Assembly: GCA_015056655.1 (NCBI GenBank)
Contig: SVFV01000008.1
Span: 1 to 64,000 of the forward strand
Origin: Butyrivibrio sp.
GTDB lineage: Bacteria; Bacillota; Clostridia; Lachnospirales; Lachnospiraceae
Reading direction: 5' to 3'
DNA: 64,000 bases
A program made the translations under genes and the position numbers. The notes under the pieces were generated by a model, which had not been told where the DNA came from, searched no databases, and worked only from the letters and a program-made list of their open reading frames with translations. Below are positions 53,844-61,646 of this stretch, in pieces; position 1 is the stretch's first letter; each line of letters starts with the position of its first letter.

Positions 53844-55622
53844 TTATTCTACGTCCTGAAGAGCAGCAATATCCTCTTCACCGGTACGTACCTTAACAAC
53901 ACGAGCTACGTTGTAAACGAAGATCTTACCATCACCAATATGGCCTGTGTAAAGTGTCTTCTTTACAGCCTCAATAACCTTATCTACAGGAACCTTAGCA
54001 AGGATAACCTCTACCTTTACCTTAGGAAGGAGAGTGGAATCGACAACTGCACCACGATAGCGGTCAGTTGAACCCTTCTGGATACCACAACCCATAACCT
54101 GAGTCATTGTCATACCTGTTACACCTAATTCATTAAGAGTCTTCTTAAGTGCATCGAACTTTGACAATCTGCAGATAATTGATACCTTGTGCATTCCGGT
54201 ATCGAATTCGGGTGCAAGAGAAGGCTCCTTAACAACCGGAACAGCTGCAGCTTTCTTAACTTCACTAGCGATTTCATAGTTATCTTCTCCAAGATCTGTG
54301 TTCTCGTTAGCATCAACATTAAGTGTGTTAGAAATATCCATGATACTGAAGCCTGCATAAGCGGAAGGAATACCATGCTCAGTCTGGTCAAGACCGATGA
54401 TTTCTTCTTCTTCACTAACACGAAGACCAAATATAGCTTTGATTACAAGGAATGTGATTGTAATCATGACAGCTGTCCAAAGAGCTACACATACAAAACC
54501 AAAGAGCTGAATTCCAAGAGTAGTAAAGCCGCCGCCATAGAAGAGGCCAACAACACCTGTATCTTCATTTCCTGGTGCAGAAGGTGTAGCGAAAAGACCA
54601 ACTGCAATTGTTCCCCAGATACCATTCATCATATGAACTGCTACAGCACCAACAGGATCATCAATTCTGAGCTTATAATCAAGAAGCCATACGCCGAAGC
54701 AAACAAGTAAGCCGGCAACAGCGCCGATTACGATAGCGCCAAAGCAATCAGTTACATCGCAGGGAGCTGTGATAGCTACAAGACCTGCAAGTGAAGCGTT
54801 GAGTGACATTGAAACATCGGGCTTACCATATTTAACCCATGTAAAGATCATTGTTACAACAGTAGCAACAGCAGGGGCAACTGTTGTTGTAAGGAAAATT
54901 GAACCAAGCTGAGGAAGTGATGTAGCAGCTGCGCCGTTAAATCCATACCAGCCAAGCCATAAGATAAAGCATCCAAGAGCACCAAGTGCCAGGTTATGTC
55001 CGGGGAAAGCGTTTACTTCTGTAATGTTGCCAGCCTTATCCTTTGTGAACTTACCAATTCTGGGTCCAAGTAATTTTGCACCGATAAGAGCTGAGATACC
55101 GCCTACCATGTGGATTGCACATGATCCTGCGAAATCATGGAAGCCCATCTGAGCAAGGAATCCTCCGCCCCAGATCCAGTGTGCTTCAATAGGATAGATT
55201 AGAGCTGAAATAACTGCTGAATATACACAATAGGAGAGGAACTTAGTTCTCTCAGCCATTGCTCCTGAAACGATTGTTGCTGTTGTAGCACAGAATACCA
55301 GGTTAAATACGAAAGATGAGAAATCGAAATCAGCATAGGAAGTGAAAATATCAAATCCGGGCTTTCCGATGAATCCCATTAAATCTTCACCTAAAAGGAA
55401 AGAAAAACCAATCAAAATAAATACTACAGTTCCGATACAGAAGTCCATAAGATTCTTCATCAGGATGTTACCTGTGTTCTTTGCTCTGGTAAAACCAGCC
55501 TCCACCATTGCAAATCCGGCCTGCATCCAGAAAACAAGTGCAGCGCCAATCAGAAACCATACCGCAAAAACAGTACTGGACGAACTCTCCTCAATTAGAG
55601 TTCTGATAGCTTCTTCAGTCAT
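53844..55622 (-). CDS. amt: Ammonium transporter fused to a PII (GlnK-type) domain
   Basis: Residues about 1-415 are an Amt channel with 11 helices (FWMQAGFAMVEAG start, GDFAGS-like HDFAGSCAIHMVGG, central Asp/His pair HMMNGIWG). A linker of about 60 residues (acidic, then Ala/Pro-rich) leads to a PII domain (about 480-592) with the T-loop YRGAVVD, KVKVEVIL, and the BC-loop GHIGDGKIFV. The T-loop Arg that plugs the pore (R47 in GlnK) is kept, but Tyr51, the uridylylation site, is Val. The regulator is thus tethered and probably controlled only by ATP/ADP/2-oxoglutarate. It has a structured leader. RBS GGAGGAGG. Confidence 0.95.
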   Translation of the reverse strand: MTEEAIRTLIEESSSSTVFAVWFLIGAALVFWMQAGFAMVEAGFTRAKNTGNILMKNLMDFCIGTVVFILIGFSFLLGEDLMGFIGKPGFDIFTSYADFDFSSFVFNLVFCATTATIVSGAMAERTKFLSYCVYSAVISALIYPIEAHWIWGGGFLAQMGFHDFAGSCAIHMVGGISALIGAKLLGPRIGKFTKDKAGNITEVNAFPGHNLALGALGCFILWLGWYGFNGAAATSLPQLGSIFLTTTVAPAVATVVTMIFTWVKYGKPDVSMSLNASLAGLVAITAPCDVTDCFGAIVIGAVAGLLVCFGVWLLDYKLRIDDPVGAVAVHMMNGIWGTIAVGLFATPSAPGNEDTGVVGLFYGGGFTTLGIQLFGFVCVALWTAVMITITFLVIKAIFGLRVSEEEEIIGLDQTEHGIPSAYAGFSIMDISNTLNVDANENTDLGEDNYEIASEVKKAAAVPVVKEPSLAPEFDTGMHKVSIICRLSKFDALKKTLNELGVTGMTMTQVMGCGIQKGSTDRYRGAVVDSTLLPKVKVEVILAKVPVDKVIEAVKKTLYTGHIGDGKIFVYNVARVVKVRTGEEDIAALQDVE

Positions 55623-55676
55623 AATAGTGCCTCCTCCAACAAAATTTTTTTCATAAAATATTTTCGTATAAAACTT

Positions 55677-55770
55677 GAGGGAGCTGAAAGGCGGACGTCA
55701 CGCCAATCAGCTCCCTCGCTGTCATACGTTACAAAAGAAAAAGGCGCTTGAAGAAATATCTCCAAGCGCC
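55677..55770 (-). promoter_or_regulatory. amt leader with two strong hairpins
   Basis: In the amt transcript the first hairpin, GGCGCTTG...CAAGCGCC (55770-55743) with inner AGA/TCT, is followed by TTTTTC and looks like an intrinsic terminator right after the start point. The second, GAGGGAGCTG/CAGCTCCCTC (plus 55677-55686/55708-55717) with inner GGCG/CGCC, sits about 55 nt before the ATG and ends in AAGTTTTA. Together they look like an attenuator. The remainder of the 370-nt divergent region holds the two promoters and long A/T runs. Confidence 0.6.
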
Positions 55771-55789
55771 CTTGCTTTTGATTGTATTG

Positions 55790-55818
55790 AGTTTATGCTT
55801 GTAAAAATAATCTGTCAA
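55790..55818 (-). promoter_or_regulatory. amt promoter
   Basis: On the minus strand TTGACA (55818-55813), 17 nt, TAAACT (55795-55790), which places the start point just upstream of the leader hairpins. Confidence 0.6.
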
Positions 55819-55930
55819 GGGGGTAAATTAAATTTTTTTCTCGAAAATCCGCATATATTAATCAATGAAGCGATAACCACAAAAAGCCCAATTTAAGCAA
55901 AAAAATATTTTTTTCGAAAAAAAATTCTTG

Positions 55931-55959
55931 TTGACTTTAACACTGCGTATCGCTAAACT
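55931..55959 (+). promoter_or_regulatory. agcS promoter with the shared AACACT spacer
   Basis: TTGACT (55931-55936), 17 nt, TAAACT (55954-55959). The spacer TTAACACTG...TATCGC nearly repeats that of argH, and the half-sites TTTAACACT and ATCGCTAAA form an imperfect inverted repeat around GCGT. Confidence 0.65.
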
Positions 55960-55992
55960 GTTAAAAAACTAATTAGTGAGGAGAGAGAGTTT

Positions 55993-57492
55993 ATGAATGG
56001 TGTTTTGTCAATTGTTGAAAATGTGAACAATGCTGTCAACAGTTTTGTATGGGGGCTTCCGATGCTGATTCTGTTAGTCGGAACAGGCATACTTATGACA
56101 GTGCTCACAAAGTGTTTCCAGATCACGCACTTTAAACACTGGGTCAAGAATACTATAGGTGGTATTTTTAAAGACTCACATGTAACTGCGCATACTTCAC
56201 ATGATGATATGCAGATTTCACAGTTCCAGAGCCTTTGTACAGCACTTGCAGCTACCATAGGTACAGGTAATATCGCCGGTGTCGCTGCAGCTATCGCAGC
56301 AGGTGGTCCCGGTGCTATTTTCTGGATGTGGATCGTTGCATTCTTTGGAATGATGACTAACTTTTCTGAGAATGTACTTGGTATCTACTTTAGAAGACGT
56401 AATGAGAGAGATGAGTGGTGCGGCGGAGCTATGTACTACTTAAAGGATGGACTGGGAGAGAAGAAGGGATGCGCTAAAATTGGAGCAGCTCTGGCAGTAA
56501 TGTTTAGTGTTTTCTGTGTACTTGCATCCTTTGGTATTGGAAATATGAGCCAGATTAATTCTATAGCAGTAAATATGAACTCAGCTTTCCATATTCCTTT
56601 CTTTGTAACCGGACTTATTCTTATGGTTTTGGCTGGCCTTGTTATAGTTGGCGGACTTAAGAGAATTGCTGCAGTTACAGAAAAGCTCGTTCCTTTCATG
56701 GCTGTTATTTATCTTGTTGGTGCGCTTATTGTTCTCTTTGTGAATATTGATCAGATTGGAGCAGTATTTGCATCAATTATTAAAGGTGCTTTTGGATTTA
56801 GAGCTGTAGGCGGCGGTATCGTTGGTAGCGGTGTTGCAATGGCTGTTCAGTGGGGAATGAAGAGAGGTGTATTCTCCAATGAAGCTGGTCTTGGTTCATC
56901 TGTTATGGTTCACTCAAGCTCTAACGTTAGAGAGCCTGTTGTACAGGGTATGTGGGGTATCTTTGAAGTATTTGCTGATACAATAGTTGTTTGTACTTTG
57001 ACAGCTTTTGCTGTACTTTCAAGCGGACTTGTTGATCTTGAAACAGGAAAGGTCCTTTCAGAAAATGTATCAACAGCACTTGTTGCAGAGGCATTTTCTA
57101 CTGTATTTGGTAAGGCTGGATCAGCATTTATCGCTGTAGCAATCCTTTTCTTTGCATTTTCAACAGTACTTGGCTGGAGCCAGTATGGAAGTAAGGGGTT
57201 TGAGTACCTGTTTGGAACAAAGGCTATTAAGGGATACCAGATTGTATTTGTAATATTCATTGTTATAGGTGCAACCATGGACCTTACACTTGCGTGGGAT
57301 CTGTCTGATACCTTCAATGGTATGATGGCTATACCTAACCTTATTGGTGTAATTACCCTTAGCGGAACTGTAATGAAAATTACCAAAAACTACGTAGATA
57401 GAAAGCTTCTTGGCAAAGATGTTAAGCCAATGCTTTCAGCACTCGATGATATTCAGGAGCTTCATGAAAAAGAGCTTCAAAAAATCTCTTGA
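55993..57492 (+). CDS. agcS: Alanine/glycine:cation symporter (AGCS family)
   Basis: The 499-residue transporter has the family start (FVWGLPMLILLVGTGILMT), the signature segment ALAATIGTGNIAGVAAAI and VFSNEAGLGSS, with about 11 membrane helices. It imports alanine or glycine with Na+ (or H+). It diverges from amt-PII and precedes asnB, so a role in nitrogen acquisition fits. RBS GAGGAGAG. Confidence 0.95.
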   Translation: MNGVLSIVENVNNAVNSFVWGLPMLILLVGTGILMTVLTKCFQITHFKHWVKNTIGGIFKDSHVTAHTSHDDMQISQFQSLCTALAATIGTGNIAGVAAAIAAGGPGAIFWMWIVAFFGMMTNFSENVLGIYFRRRNERDEWCGGAMYYLKDGLGEKKGCAKIGAALAVMFSVFCVLASFGIGNMSQINSIAVNMNSAFHIPFFVTGLILMVLAGLVIVGGLKRIAAVTEKLVPFMAVIYLVGALIVLFVNIDQIGAVFASIIKGAFGFRAVGGGIVGSGVAMAVQWGMKRGVFSNEAGLGSSVMVHSSSNVREPVVQGMWGIFEVFADTIVVCTLTAFAVLSSGLVDLETGKVLSENVSTALVAEAFSTVFGKAGSAFIAVAILFFAFSTVLGWSQYGSKGFEYLFGTKAIKGYQIVFVIFIVIGATMDLTLAWDLSDTFNGMMAIPNLIGVITLSGTVMKITKNYVDRKLLGKDVKPMLSALDDIQELHEKELQKIS

Positions 57493-57517
57493 CAACAACA
57501 CTTTAGCGAAGTAAAAT
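57489..57517 (+). promoter_or_regulatory. Promoter before asnB leader
   Basis: TTGACA (57489-57494), 17 nt, TAAAAT (57512-57517). The -35 overlaps the agcS stop. The spacer also has AACACT at the same place as argH and agcS, followed by TTTAGCG. Confidence 0.65.
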
Positions 57518-57538
57518 TCATACTCATATAAGACAAAG

Positions 57539-57757
57539 GCGTCTTAGAGATTAGGCAGATAGTCTCTAAGGCGCTTATTTATTTCATAAGAAATAAATAA
57601 GCGCTGCAAGATGCGCAGTTCGCGGAGTGGTATTTTTTGCTAAAGCAAACCGCTCACGCGCAAGAATTTCGCAAGCGAAATTCTATTTTAATAATGGTTT
57701 ATAAATACGACGCAATGGGGCTTCGTGATGGTTATCCGTCCCACTACGTCGTTTTTT
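57539..57757 (+). promoter_or_regulatory. Structured asnB leader ending in an intrinsic terminator
   Basis: Five hairpins are visible: a 12-bp stem (57539-57550/57563-57574); a perfect 15-bp AT-rich stem (57571-57585/57590-57604) that shares GCGC with the first, so the two compete at their border; a GAGTGGT/ACCGCTC hairpin inside GCGC pairs (57613-57661); a perfect 10-bp inverted repeat AGAATTTCGC/GCGAAATTCT (57663-57684); and ACGACG...CGTCGT (57707-57712/57747-57752) followed by TTTTTT, 38 nt before the asnB ATG. The last is a terminator in an attenuator position. The first two may instead end agcS. No T-box sequence is present. Confidence 0.6.
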
Positions 57758-57790
57758 ATTTAAATCAATGCAAATGAGGAGGCAGGATTT

Positions 57791-59374
57791 ATGTGCGCAA
57801 TATTAACCTATGAAGGAGATGAACTTACGGAGGATGAGTTCACAGAGCTCCTTACAAGAACGGCTTCCAGAGGACCGGATATGTCAAGGGTTAAGGTTTT
57901 AAAAAGAGGAATGCTCGGATTTAACAGACTTTCAATCATGGGGCTTTCTGAGGAAGGGATGCAGCCTTTTACATATAACGGTAATTACGTAGTTTGCAAT
58001 GGTGAGTTATATGGATTTGAAGATTTAAAGAAATATCTTATTTCGCTAGGTTATTCATTTAAGAGTGGAAGTGATTGTGAAATAATCCTTCCTTTGTACG
58101 AAAGACTTGGAACTAAGCTTTTTGCATTTCTTGATGCTGAATTCGCAATGGTAATTTACGACTGCAAAACAGATGAGTTCATAGCAGCAAGAGATCCGAT
58201 AGGAATCAGACCTTTATATTACGGAGAAGATAAGAAAGGTAAAAAGTTCTTCGCATCAGAGCCAAAGAATCTCGTAGGAATATGCGATAAGATTTATCCT
58301 TTCCCTCCCGGACATTACTACAAGGATGGAAAATTTACCTGCTACAGAGATGTTTCAAAGGTAGAAAGCTATGTAAATGATGATCAGAAGCTTATAGCTA
58401 AAAACATTCACGATAAGCTCATGAGAGGAATCAAAAAGAGATTATCAGCAGATGCTCCTGTAGGATTTCTTTTATCAGGTGGACTTGATTCATCACTTGT
58501 TTGCGGAGCTGCAGCAAAGCTCATAGATAAGCCAATTGAGACCTTTGCAATAGGAATGGACATTGATGCAATTGATCTTAAATATGCAAGAAAGGTTGCT
58601 GAGTACATTCACAGTAATCACCACGAAGTGATCATCACTAAAAAGGACGTAATTGATGCAGTTGAGCCTGTTATAAAAGCTCTAGGAACCTACGACATTA
58701 CAACAGTCAGAGCATCAATCGGAATGTATCTTCTCTGCAAATGGATCAGAGAAAACACAGAAGTACGCGTAGTACTTACCGGAGAAATCTCAGATGAGAT
58801 GTTCGGTTACAAATATACAGATTTTGCTCCAAGTGCTGATGCTTTCCAAAAGGAAGCAGAGAAGAGAGTTAGAGAGCTTCATATGTACGACGTATTAAGA
58901 GCGGACAGATGTATAAGCGTTAACTCACTTGAAGCAAGAGTACCTTTCGGAGATCTTGATTTTGCAAGCTATGTAATGAGCATTGATCCCGAAAAGAAGT
59001 TGAATACTTACGGAATTGGAAAATATCTCTTAAGAAATGCATTCAAGGAAGATGCACTTATACCTGAAGAAATTCTTATGAGAGAAAAAGCAGCTTTCTC
59101 AGATGCTGTAGGACATTCGCTTAGAGATGACCTTATGGAATATGCAGAGAGCACATATACACAGGAAGAATTTGAAGAAAAGGTAAAGAAATACGAACAC
59201 GCAAGACCGTTCACAAAGGAATCACTTCTTTACAGAGATATTTTTGAGAAGCATTATCCTGGTCAGTCACACATGGTAGTAGACTTCTGGATGCCAAATA
59301 AAGAATGGGAAGGATGTAATGTAAACGACCCGTCAGCAAGAGTTTTATCCAATTATGGTGCATCAGGAAAATAA
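57791..59374 (+). CDS. asnB: Asparagine synthase (glutamine-hydrolysing)
   Basis: It makes asparagine from aspartate, ATP and glutamine. Residues 1-190 are a class II amidotransferase domain with Cys2 as nucleophile (MCAILTYEGD), NRLSIMG and CNGELYG. The synthetase half has the PP-loop LLSGGLDSS and TGEISDEMFGY. The 527-residue length is like E. coli AsnB. RBS GAGGAGGC. It follows a leader with a terminator and precedes GSIII by 65 nt with no terminator seen, so the two may be cotranscribed. Confidence 0.96.
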   Translation: MCAILTYEGDELTEDEFTELLTRTASRGPDMSRVKVLKRGMLGFNRLSIMGLSEEGMQPFTYNGNYVVCNGELYGFEDLKKYLISLGYSFKSGSDCEIILPLYERLGTKLFAFLDAEFAMVIYDCKTDEFIAARDPIGIRPLYYGEDKKGKKFFASEPKNLVGICDKIYPFPPGHYYKDGKFTCYRDVSKVESYVNDDQKLIAKNIHDKLMRGIKKRLSADAPVGFLLSGGLDSSLVCGAAAKLIDKPIETFAIGMDIDAIDLKYARKVAEYIHSNHHEVIITKKDVIDAVEPVIKALGTYDITTVRASIGMYLLCKWIRENTEVRVVLTGEISDEMFGYKYTDFAPSADAFQKEAEKRVRELHMYDVLRADRCISVNSLEARVPFGDLDFASYVMSIDPEKKLNTYGIGKYLLRNAFKEDALIPEEILMREKAAFSDAVGHSLRDDLMEYAESTYTQEEFEEKVKKYEHARPFTKESLLYRDIFEKHYPGQSHMVVDFWMPNKEWEGCNVNDPSARVLSNYGASGK

Positions 59375-59439
59375 ATTATTCGACATAGAGAAACTTTAAA
59401 ACAGTAATCAGATGTCAGAAAAAATGGAGGAAAAAAGGT

Positions 59440-61548
59440 ATGATCGAAGCAGCAAAATTAACAGAAGAGTTTGGATGTCTCGTATTCAACGACAAAGTAA
59501 TGAGACAGAGACTTCCAAAGGACATTTACAAGGCAGTACATAAGACAATCGAGAATGGCTCTCATCTTGAGCTTGATGTTGCTAACTGTGTAGCAGCAAC
59601 AATGAAGGAATGGGCTATTGAAAATGGTGCAACACACTTCACACACTGGTTCCAGCCTATGACTGGCCTTACAGCAGAAAAGCACGATGGCTTCATTTCT
59701 CCTGTGGGTGATGGAACAGTTATCATGGAGTTCTCAGGAAAAGAGCTCGTAAAGGGTGAGCCCGATGCATCAAGTTTCCCTTCAGGCGGACTTCGTGCAA
59801 CATTCGAGGCTAGAGGATATACAGCATGGGATCCTTCTTCACCTGCATTTATTAAGGATGGTTCACTTTACATTCCTACAGCATTCTGCTCATACGGCGG
59901 TGAAGCACTTGATAAGAAAACACCTCTTCTTAGATCAATGGAAGTTCTTTCAAATGAGGCAGTTAAGGTTCTGAAGCTCCTTGGATATGATGATGTTAAG
60001 AGAGTAAACACAACAATCGGTTCCGAGCAGGAATACTTCCTTATTGATAAGGATTTCTATAAAAAGAGAAAGGACCTTCTTTTCACAGGTAGAACACTTA
60101 TTGGTGCTCCTGCAACAAAGGGTCAGGAGATGGAGGATCACTACTTTGGTGTAATCAAGCCAAAGGTATCTGCTTACATGCATGATCTTGATGAAGAGCT
60201 CTGGAAGCTTGGAATCCCTGCAAAGACAAAGCATAACGAGGTTGCTCCTTCACAGCATGAGCTTGCTCCTGTATTTGAAACTGCAAACGTTGCTGTTGAT
60301 CACAACCAGCTGACAATGGAGGTTATGAAGAAGGTTGCTGATAAGCACAACTATGCATGTCTTCTTCATGAGAAGCCCTTCGAGGGAATCAACGGTTCAG
60401 GTAAACACAATAACTGGTCTGTATGCACAGATACAGGTATGAACCTTCTTGATCCTGGAAAGAAGCCTGCAGAGAACATTCCTTTCCTTCTTTTCCTTAT
60501 GGCAGTTATTTCAGCAGTTGATGAATATGCACCAATCCTTAGACTTTCAGTAGCATCTGCTGGTAACGACCACAGACTTGGTGGTAACGAAGCACCGCCG
60601 GCTATCATCTCAATTTTCCTTGGTGATGAGCTTGCAGCAGTTCTTAGAAGTATCTATGAAGGAACTGAGTATGCTGGAGCTGGTAAAGTTCAGATGGGAA
60701 TGGGAGCACAGGTTCTTCCTCACATCACAAAGGATACAACAGACAGAAACAGAACATCACCTTTTGCTTTCACAGGTAACAAGTTTGAGTTCCGTATGCC
60801 TGGTTCTGCAGTATCAGTTGCAAATGCAAACATTGTTCTTAACACAGCAGTAGCTGAGATGCTTTCAAGACTTTATGAAAAGCTTGAAGGAACAAAGGAA
60901 GAGGACCTCAAGGATAAGGTAAACGAACTTCTTAAGGAAGCCCTTGATAAGCACAAGAGAGTACTCTTCAACGGTAACGGATATACAGATGAATGGGTAG
61001 CTGAAGCTGAAAAGAGAGGACTTCCTAACCTTAAGTCACTTCCCGATGCAATGCCTTACTGGGTATCAGACAGCTCAATTGAACTGTTCACTAAGCATCA
61101 CATCTTTACGGAGGAAGAGATTCGCTCAAGATATGACATTCTTCTTGAGAACTACTCAAAGTCAGTTCATATTGAAGCACTTACAATCCAGGAGATGGTT
61201 AGAAAAGACCTTACAGAAGGCATCATTGCTTACGAAAAGGATCTTACAAAGGAGATTCTTCAGAAGAAGGAAGCTCTTGGCAGCACAGCTGCAAAGCTTG
61301 AGACTGGTCTTCTTAAGACACTTGATGAAGCATCTGATGGAATCTGCGTAGCACTTGAAAAGCTGGCTGCTGACACAAAGGTTGCTGAGGAAGAGACAGA
61401 TCTTCTTAAGCAGGCTGCATATTATCAGGCAACAATCCTTGCTGATATGGATGAGCTTAGAAAATATGCTGACATGGCAGAGGCTGTTATTCCGGATAAG
61501 TACTTAAGTTATCCTACATACGGACAGATGCTTTTCTCATTACGCTAA
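59440..61548 (+). CDS. glnN: Glutamine synthetase type III
   Basis: It joins ammonium and glutamate with ATP. At 702 residues it belongs to the large GSIII class (GlnN). Signatures visible include [40 protein letters not shown] and the GSIII region [19 protein letters not shown] is not adenylylated like GSI. RBS ATGGAGGAAAAAAGG. It lies between asnB and gltB, the GS half of the GS-GOGAT pair. Confidence 0.96.
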   Translation: MIEAAKLTEEFGCLVFNDKVMRQRLPKDIYKAVHKTIENGSHLELDVANCVAATMKEWAIENGATHFTHWFQPMTGLTAEKHDGFISPVGDGTVIMEFSGKELVKGEPDASSFPSGGLRATFEARGYTAWDPSSPAFIKDGSLYIPTAFCSYGGEALDKKTPLLRSMEVLSNEAVKVLKLLGYDDVKRVNTTIGSEQEYFLIDKDFYKKRKDLLFTGRTLIGAPATKGQEMEDHYFGVIKPKVSAYMHDLDEELWKLGIPAKTKHNEVAPSQHELAPVFETANVAVDHNQLTMEVMKKVADKHNYACLLHEKPFEGINGSGKHNNWSVCTDTGMNLLDPGKKPAENIPFLLFLMAVISAVDEYAPILRLSVASAGNDHRLGGNEAPPAIISIFLGDELAAVLRSIYEGTEYAGAGKVQMGMGAQVLPHITKDTTDRNRTSPFAFTGNKFEFRMPGSAVSVANANIVLNTAVAEMLSRLYEKLEGTKEEDLKDKVNELLKEALDKHKRVLFNGNGYTDEWVAEAEKRGLPNLKSLPDAMPYWVSDSSIELFTKHHIFTEEEIRSRYDILLENYSKSVHIEALTIQEMVRKDLTEGIIAYEKDLTKEILQKKEALGSTAAKLETGLLKTLDEASDGICVALEKLAADTKVAEEETDLLKQAAYYQATILADMDELRKYADMAEAVIPDKYLSYPTYGQMLFSLR

Positions 61549-61576
61549 TATCTGATTACTAATAACTTTGTTTCAA

Positions 61577-61617
61577 ATTGCCTTCTCACTATCTTTATGG
61601 CGAGAAGGCAATGTTTT
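61577..61617 (+). terminator. Terminator-like hairpin between GSIII and gltB
   Basis: A perfect 11-bp stem ATTGCCTTCTC/GAGAAGGCAAT (61577-61587/61602-61612), loop of 14 nt, then GTTTTAG. The tail is short, so read-through to gltB is possible. Confidence 0.65.
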
Positions 61618-61646
61618 AGGAGCTGTCATACGAGGTAAATACTATT

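Noticed and set aside
54189-54710. 173-codon plus-strand reading frame opposite amt
   Set aside because: It lies wholly within amt-PII on the other strand, has no ribosome site and its translation has a shadow-like composition.
55677-55770. ANTAR-type dual hexaloop antiterminator in the amt leader
   Set aside because: ANTAR control of nitrogen genes is known in Clostridia, but neither hairpin shows a clean hexaloop with A at position 1 and G at position 4.
57613-57661. T-box riboswitch before asnB, suggested by GTGG and ACCGC strings
   Set aside because: The two parts are separated by a stem-loop and the contiguous T-box core GGUGGNACCGCG is absent; no specifier-loop arrangement was found.
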